The notes below the pieces were generated by a model. It saw only the letters and a list, made by a program, of their open reading frames with translations. It had not been told where the DNA came from and did no database searches. Shown piece by piece: positions 14,424-17,122 of a stretch of DNA of 17,122 nt (position 1 is its first letter; each line of letters starts with the position of its first letter). This stretch comes from Allobrachymonas sp. (GTDB lineage Bacteria > Pseudomonadota > Gammaproteobacteria > Burkholderiales > Burkholderiaceae_C), in assembly GCA_018054915.1 (NCBI GenBank), contig JAGPIR010000004.1, forward strand, positions 1-17,122, given 5' to 3'. A program made the position numbers and the translations under genes.

Positions 14424-14762
14424 GTGAAACGGACATCGCGTCGGGCCAGATTCGAATTCAGCCAGTTGCTCTGGATGATTGCCAAGACCGTAGGGGGGCT
14501 TGCTGCTGCTCTGGGTGGTCTGGCGGCTACTTGGACGCTGACCCATACGCCACATAGCGAACAGGCAGATCCCTGGCCTGCCCTGATCCTTGCGCTGGCC
14601 GGATTCCTGGTATTCATTGGCACCGACAGGGTGCTGGCGAAACGCGCGGACACTGCAAGCCGACCGGTTGCTTCCACCAGACGTGCCAGCGTGCTACCGT
14701 GGTTCCTACTCGTGCTGCTTGCCGCCGGCTTCCTGCTTTTCGTCCACTTCATTACTCGTTGA
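14424..14762 (+). CDS. Small membrane protein, second gene of the envelope cluster
   Basis: A 112-residue protein with a basic N-terminus (MKRTSRRARF) and three hydrophobic segments: about 14-37 (LLWMIAKTVGGLAAALGGLA and on), 51-66 (PALILALAGFLVFIG) and 91-108 (PWFLLVLLAAGFLLFVHF). The start is a GTG at 14424 with AGGG about eight bases before it. The topology predicts an inner-membrane protein with few soluble residues. No family is recognised. Its tight position between two secreted proteins suggests it works with them, for example as an anchor, a small immunity-type protein or a transport component, but the sequence does not decide. It overlaps the start of no neighbour: 40 bases follow before the TPR gene. 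Confidence 0.6.
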   Translation: MKRTSRRARFEFSQLLWMIAKTVGGLAAALGGLAATWTLTHTPHSEQADPWPALILALAGFLVFIGTDRVLAKRADTASRPVASTRRASVLPWFLLVLLAAGFLLFVHFITR

Positions 14763-14802
14763 ATCCATTCCACCCAATCGGGTAATTCCTTCAGAGATTC
14801 CG

Positions 14803-15573
14803 ATGTCACTCCACCTTTTACCCCGCATCGCCTTGCTCGCACTGCTGGCCGGAGCATGTCTGTCCGCTCAGGCTCAAGGCATCCCAGAGGAAGCTCAGCG
14901 GCGGATGATCCGCGGCCAGACCGCCGTCGAGATGGCCCGGACACCAGAGGACTACGAACTGGCGATCCGCGAATTCAGGGAGGCTGCGCGTCAGGCCCCA
15001 AACTGGGCGGATCCGCATTACAACCTGGGTCTTGTCCAGGAAAAGAACGGCCACTACAAGGACGCCGTTGCCAGTTTCCGGGAGTATCTGCGGTTAGCGC
15101 CCAAAGCCTCCGATGCGGCGGCGGTGCGCAGCCAGTTGTATCGGCTTGAGATGAAGGCGGAGCAGGAGGTCACCGATGAGGATGCACTGTCCATCTTTGC
15201 CTCGCTGCTGGATACACAGCGCTGGAAAGTAGTTCCCGCGTCGCCTACCGACGACGTGACCGTGCATCGGCATCTGAGCACCATCCGCATTGATGGTGGT
15301 GAACTGGTCATTGACTACCGCAGTCGCCATGATCGGGTGCGCAGTCTTCGCGTCCGACCGGCCGGCAAGCAGTTGGAATTCATGTATGTGTACAACCTGT
15401 GCGAAGCCTCAGTGCAGCGCGATGAGTGTCCGGTTGTGTACCGCTACAAGCTGGAAGTTGTCTCGCGCCACAAAGTCAGATTGAGGGTGAAGGTATTTAC
15501 CCCGGCCATCGCCCAAGTGAAAGCCAGTTCCACCGACCATTCCCTGGAATTCGTCGCCCGGGACAATCCTTAA
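14803..15573 (+). CDS. Secreted tetratricopeptide repeat protein, third gene of the envelope cluster
   Basis: A 256-residue protein from ATG 14803. A signal peptide (residues about 1-25, RIALLALLAGACLSAQAQ) has an AQA cleavage site; the cysteine in LAGAC is not in a good lipobox. Residues 34-105 contain at least two TPR-like helix pairs: AIREFREAARQAPNWADPHY, then NLGLVQEKNGHYKDAVASFREYLRLAP without interruption. TPRs are protein-binding scaffolds. The C-terminal half (about 130-256) is beta-rich (TVHRHLSTIRIDGGELVIDY, KQLEFMYVYNLCEASV, YRYKLEVVSRHKVRLRVKVF) and is not a domain I know; two cysteines (in NLCEAS and DECPVV) lie eight residues apart and could form a disulphide. The frame extends upstream into the previous gene, but the signal peptide fixes the start. 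Likely a periplasmic adaptor for the neighbouring hydrolase. Confidence 0.75.
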   Translation: MSLHLLPRIALLALLAGACLSAQAQGIPEEAQRRMIRGQTAVEMARTPEDYELAIREFREAARQAPNWADPHYNLGLVQEKNGHYKDAVASFREYLRLAPKASDAAAVRSQLYRLEMKAEQEVTDEDALSIFASLLDTQRWKVVPASPTDDVTVHRHLSTIRIDGGELVIDYRSRHDRVRSLRVRPAGKQLEFMYVYNLCEASVQRDECPVVYRYKLEVVSRHKVRLRVKVFTPAIAQVKASSTDHSLEFVARDNP

Positions 15574-15603
15574 GCGGCCGCTCCTGTCTAGCCCGACACA
15601 ACG

Positions 15604-16863
15604 ATGAAAATATGCCTGTTTCCAACCACCGTCAGGCTGTTCATGCTGCCGGCGCTACTACTGTTTCATCCTTTGGATGGATGGTCGTGCCAGATTGAGT
15701 ACAGCGATTGGCTGGTCAATGTGTTCCGACAACAGGGCATGTCCCTCGACAAACGGACCGGCAACTATGCCAGCCAGTCTGAATGCGAACAGGCCTTGCG
15801 TGACGCGGTGGATCAGTCTGGCGACCCCTATCTCGCCAATCACATGCGCTGCGTCGACTGCACTTCCCCAGCAGCCCAGCCGCTGTCGGGCTATTCCGTT
15901 CAGGGACCGGAAGGGACCACCAGCCAAGACAGCGAATTATCGAAAACAGGTCGGGATGTCCAAGCCGTTTTTGACAGAAACAATCAGGAATTACTCCAGT
16001 CCTTGAAGGGCGGCCACGTACCCGCCTCGGGACTGAATCTAAAAATTCCGGTTACGCCACCGGTACCTGGTACAGGACTCACGCTCAAGCCGGCCTCCCC
16101 AACCGCCCCTAAAGCGTCCTCACTGCCCGACCCTGCGCGCAGGGAACAGCAGCATTTGGACAGGGCACGGGCCGAGTGGTTGCGCAACCAGCAACAGTTG
16201 GTCCGACAGACCGTGGCCCAGGATGATGAATGGCGCAAGGAAGTTCTGACCTCGATCCGAACCAAGCGGGTACCGAGCCTAGTGAAACGGCCGAAGGAAC
16301 TGGACGACTTGCGCCCCGGTGACGTGCTGCTCATTGGCCCCGACCAGTCGGCCATCGCCTGGACCATCAAGAACTTAGATCCCCTCTACCGAGCCCTGGA
16401 TTACTTTGCCGCTGGCTATGTCTCCGCACCGGAATTGAAGCAGGGCCTGGCCACTCACGTGCTCACCTTCATCCGTCGTGTTGATGGCGTGGCGCTATTC
16501 CTCGACCACACCCAAGAGGGCAGCCGAATACTCAACGAAAAGGAACTCCTGCGCAAATACAACGGCCGCCTGGCCTATATCGCTAAACCTCAGGCCAAAG
16601 TCGATGGCCGCGCCCTGTGGGAGGCCGCGCGCGAGGCCGCACTGAAATCTGAATCTGACTATGGACTGTTCGGTGACAGGTTGGTCTGCTCAGAGCGGGC
16701 CGCCGTAGTGGTGGCTAAAGCTACAGGAACGGCCATGCACCGGGAAAAACACGGCTTCGGCATATATGGGCCCATCGACATCACCCCCGCAGATTTCTTC
16801 GACGAAAAGCACGTGGGAAAATATTTTTTGGTATCGACCTATGCCATTCTATTGCAGCTCTGA
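15604..16863 (+). CDS. Secreted permuted NlpC/P60 (YiiX-like) cysteine hydrolase, fourth gene of the envelope cluster
   Basis: A 419-residue protein with a signal peptide (about 1-28). Residues 29-90 form a cysteine-rich head (CQIEYSDWL, SQSECEQAL, MRCVDC). A low-complexity linker rich in proline, threonine and alanine spans about 147-176, then a charged helix at 178-215 (ARREQQHLDRARAEWLRNQQ). The C-terminal domain starts at LRPGDVLLIGP (236-246) and contains THVLTF with His285 and LVCSERAAVV with Cys362. The order GD, then His, then CSE is that of the permuted NlpC/P60 family represented by E. coli YiiX (papain-like fold, in which Cys and His exchange positions relative to canonical NlpC). 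Known relatives act on amide or ester bonds in the cell envelope or lipids. The substrate here is unknown. It starts 30 bases after the TPR gene, without a clear ribosome-binding site. Confidence 0.72.
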   Translation: MKICLFPTTVRLFMLPALLLFHPLDGWSCQIEYSDWLVNVFRQQGMSLDKRTGNYASQSECEQALRDAVDQSGDPYLANHMRCVDCTSPAAQPLSGYSVQGPEGTTSQDSELSKTGRDVQAVFDRNNQELLQSLKGGHVPASGLNLKIPVTPPVPGTGLTLKPASPTAPKASSLPDPARREQQHLDRARAEWLRNQQQLVRQTVAQDDEWRKEVLTSIRTKRVPSLVKRPKELDDLRPGDVLLIGPDQSAIAWTIKNLDPLYRALDYFAAGYVSAPELKQGLATHVLTFIRRVDGVALFLDHTQEGSRILNEKELLRKYNGRLAYIAKPQAKVDGRALWEAAREAALKSESDYGLFGDRLVCSERAAVVVAKATGTAMHREKHGFGIYGPIDITPADFFDEKHVGKYFLVSTYAILLQL

Positions 16864-17093
16864 AGTATGGAAGTGAACTTGCCCGTTCCACCATGAAGGA
16901 ATTGATTTTCTGAATGGTGAAAGGTTGGCGCTGCAAGCCGGAAGGGTTGGTGGCGAGCATGTGCTAAATACGTTGCCTCAACTGATGAAGCCCATTACCC
17001 CTGGTTGCGTGCTGGGAGGACGCCGTTGGTTCTGCAAATACTTCTTCATGCCAATACAAGCCGTTATGACGTCTTGCGCACAGAGGTGGCATT
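16864..17093. other. Non-coding stretch after the envelope cluster
   Basis: These 230 bases hold no convincing gene. Short frames exist, including one open from ATG 16985 to the window end, but its composition (RRWFCKYFFMPIQ) gives no family match. No intrinsic terminator with a T-run was found after the hydrolase stop at 16861-16863. The next gene's ribosome-binding site lies at the end of the stretch. Confidence 0.5.
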
Positions 17094-17122
17094 ATGAACG
17101 ATACCATCTCTGCCCGCAAAGC
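17094..17122 (+). CDS. Start of a further gene, truncated by the window end
   Basis: An ATG at 17094 is preceded at ideal spacing by AGAGGT (17082-17087), and the frame reads MNDTISARK to the last base. Only about ten codons are visible, so the product is unknown. The strength of the ribosome-binding site is the main evidence. Confidence 0.45.

Noticed and set aside
15573..15582. Palindrome AGCGGCCGCT between the TPR and hydrolase genes
   Set aside because: A short GC palindrome expected by chance; loop-free arms of five bases without a T-run are not a convincing terminator or operator.

Overview
The window looks like chromosomal DNA of a betaproteobacterium, most likely Burkholderiales and perhaps Alcaligenaceae. 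This rests on moderate GC, the DUF3579 gene, a long betaproteobacterial-style ppc, and a GcvA-like LysR gene divergent from an EamA exporter. No rRNA, tRNA, CRISPR array or intact insertion sequence was seen. No stretch longer than 300 bases lacks a gene or gene remnant.

Positions 1-9727 are an ordinary metabolic and transport region. It opens with the 3' end of gpsA, followed by a zinc-dependent M14-family deacylase (AstE/AspA-like), the Mg2+ channel corA and a DUF3579 gene, all on the plus strand. On the minus strand a fold-type-I aminotransferase lies upstream of ppc (phosphoenolpyruvate carboxylase). Divergent from the aminotransferase is a diaminopropionate ammonia-lyase gene (dpaL/ygeX-like), followed by a PsiE-family membrane protein. 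The aminotransferase, lyase and PEP carboxylase fit amino-acid breakdown next to oxaloacetate supply, but that link is inference.

Positions 9728-10492 are a small gene graveyard. The C-terminal half of a universal stress protein (minus strand) abuts a fragment carrying the Walker A motif of a type III restriction enzyme Res subunit (plus strand). Next comes a ParD-like antitoxin gene that keeps its ribosome binding site and GTG start but is broken by a frameshift and an internal stop. Two defence or toxin-antitoxin remnants side by side mark a decayed island or a recombination scar.

Positions 10493-12464 hold a divergent LysR regulator and EamA/DMT exporter pair with a candidate operator between them. 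Directly after the exporter stop, mobile-element-like DNA begins: a 5'-truncated or very small ORF translationally coupled to a helix-turn-helix protein of a type found with phage and integrative-element recombinases, then a short protein that resembles the N-terminus of a larger accessory-element family.

Positions 13699-16863 contain a compact four-gene plus-strand cluster with no function I recognise as a unit: a secreted protein, a small membrane protein, a secreted TPR protein, and a secreted protein with a C-terminal permuted NlpC/P60 (YiiX-like) cysteine-hydrolase domain. All four appear to act in the envelope. This is the best candidate in the window for an undescribed system. The window ends just inside a further gene that starts at 17094.
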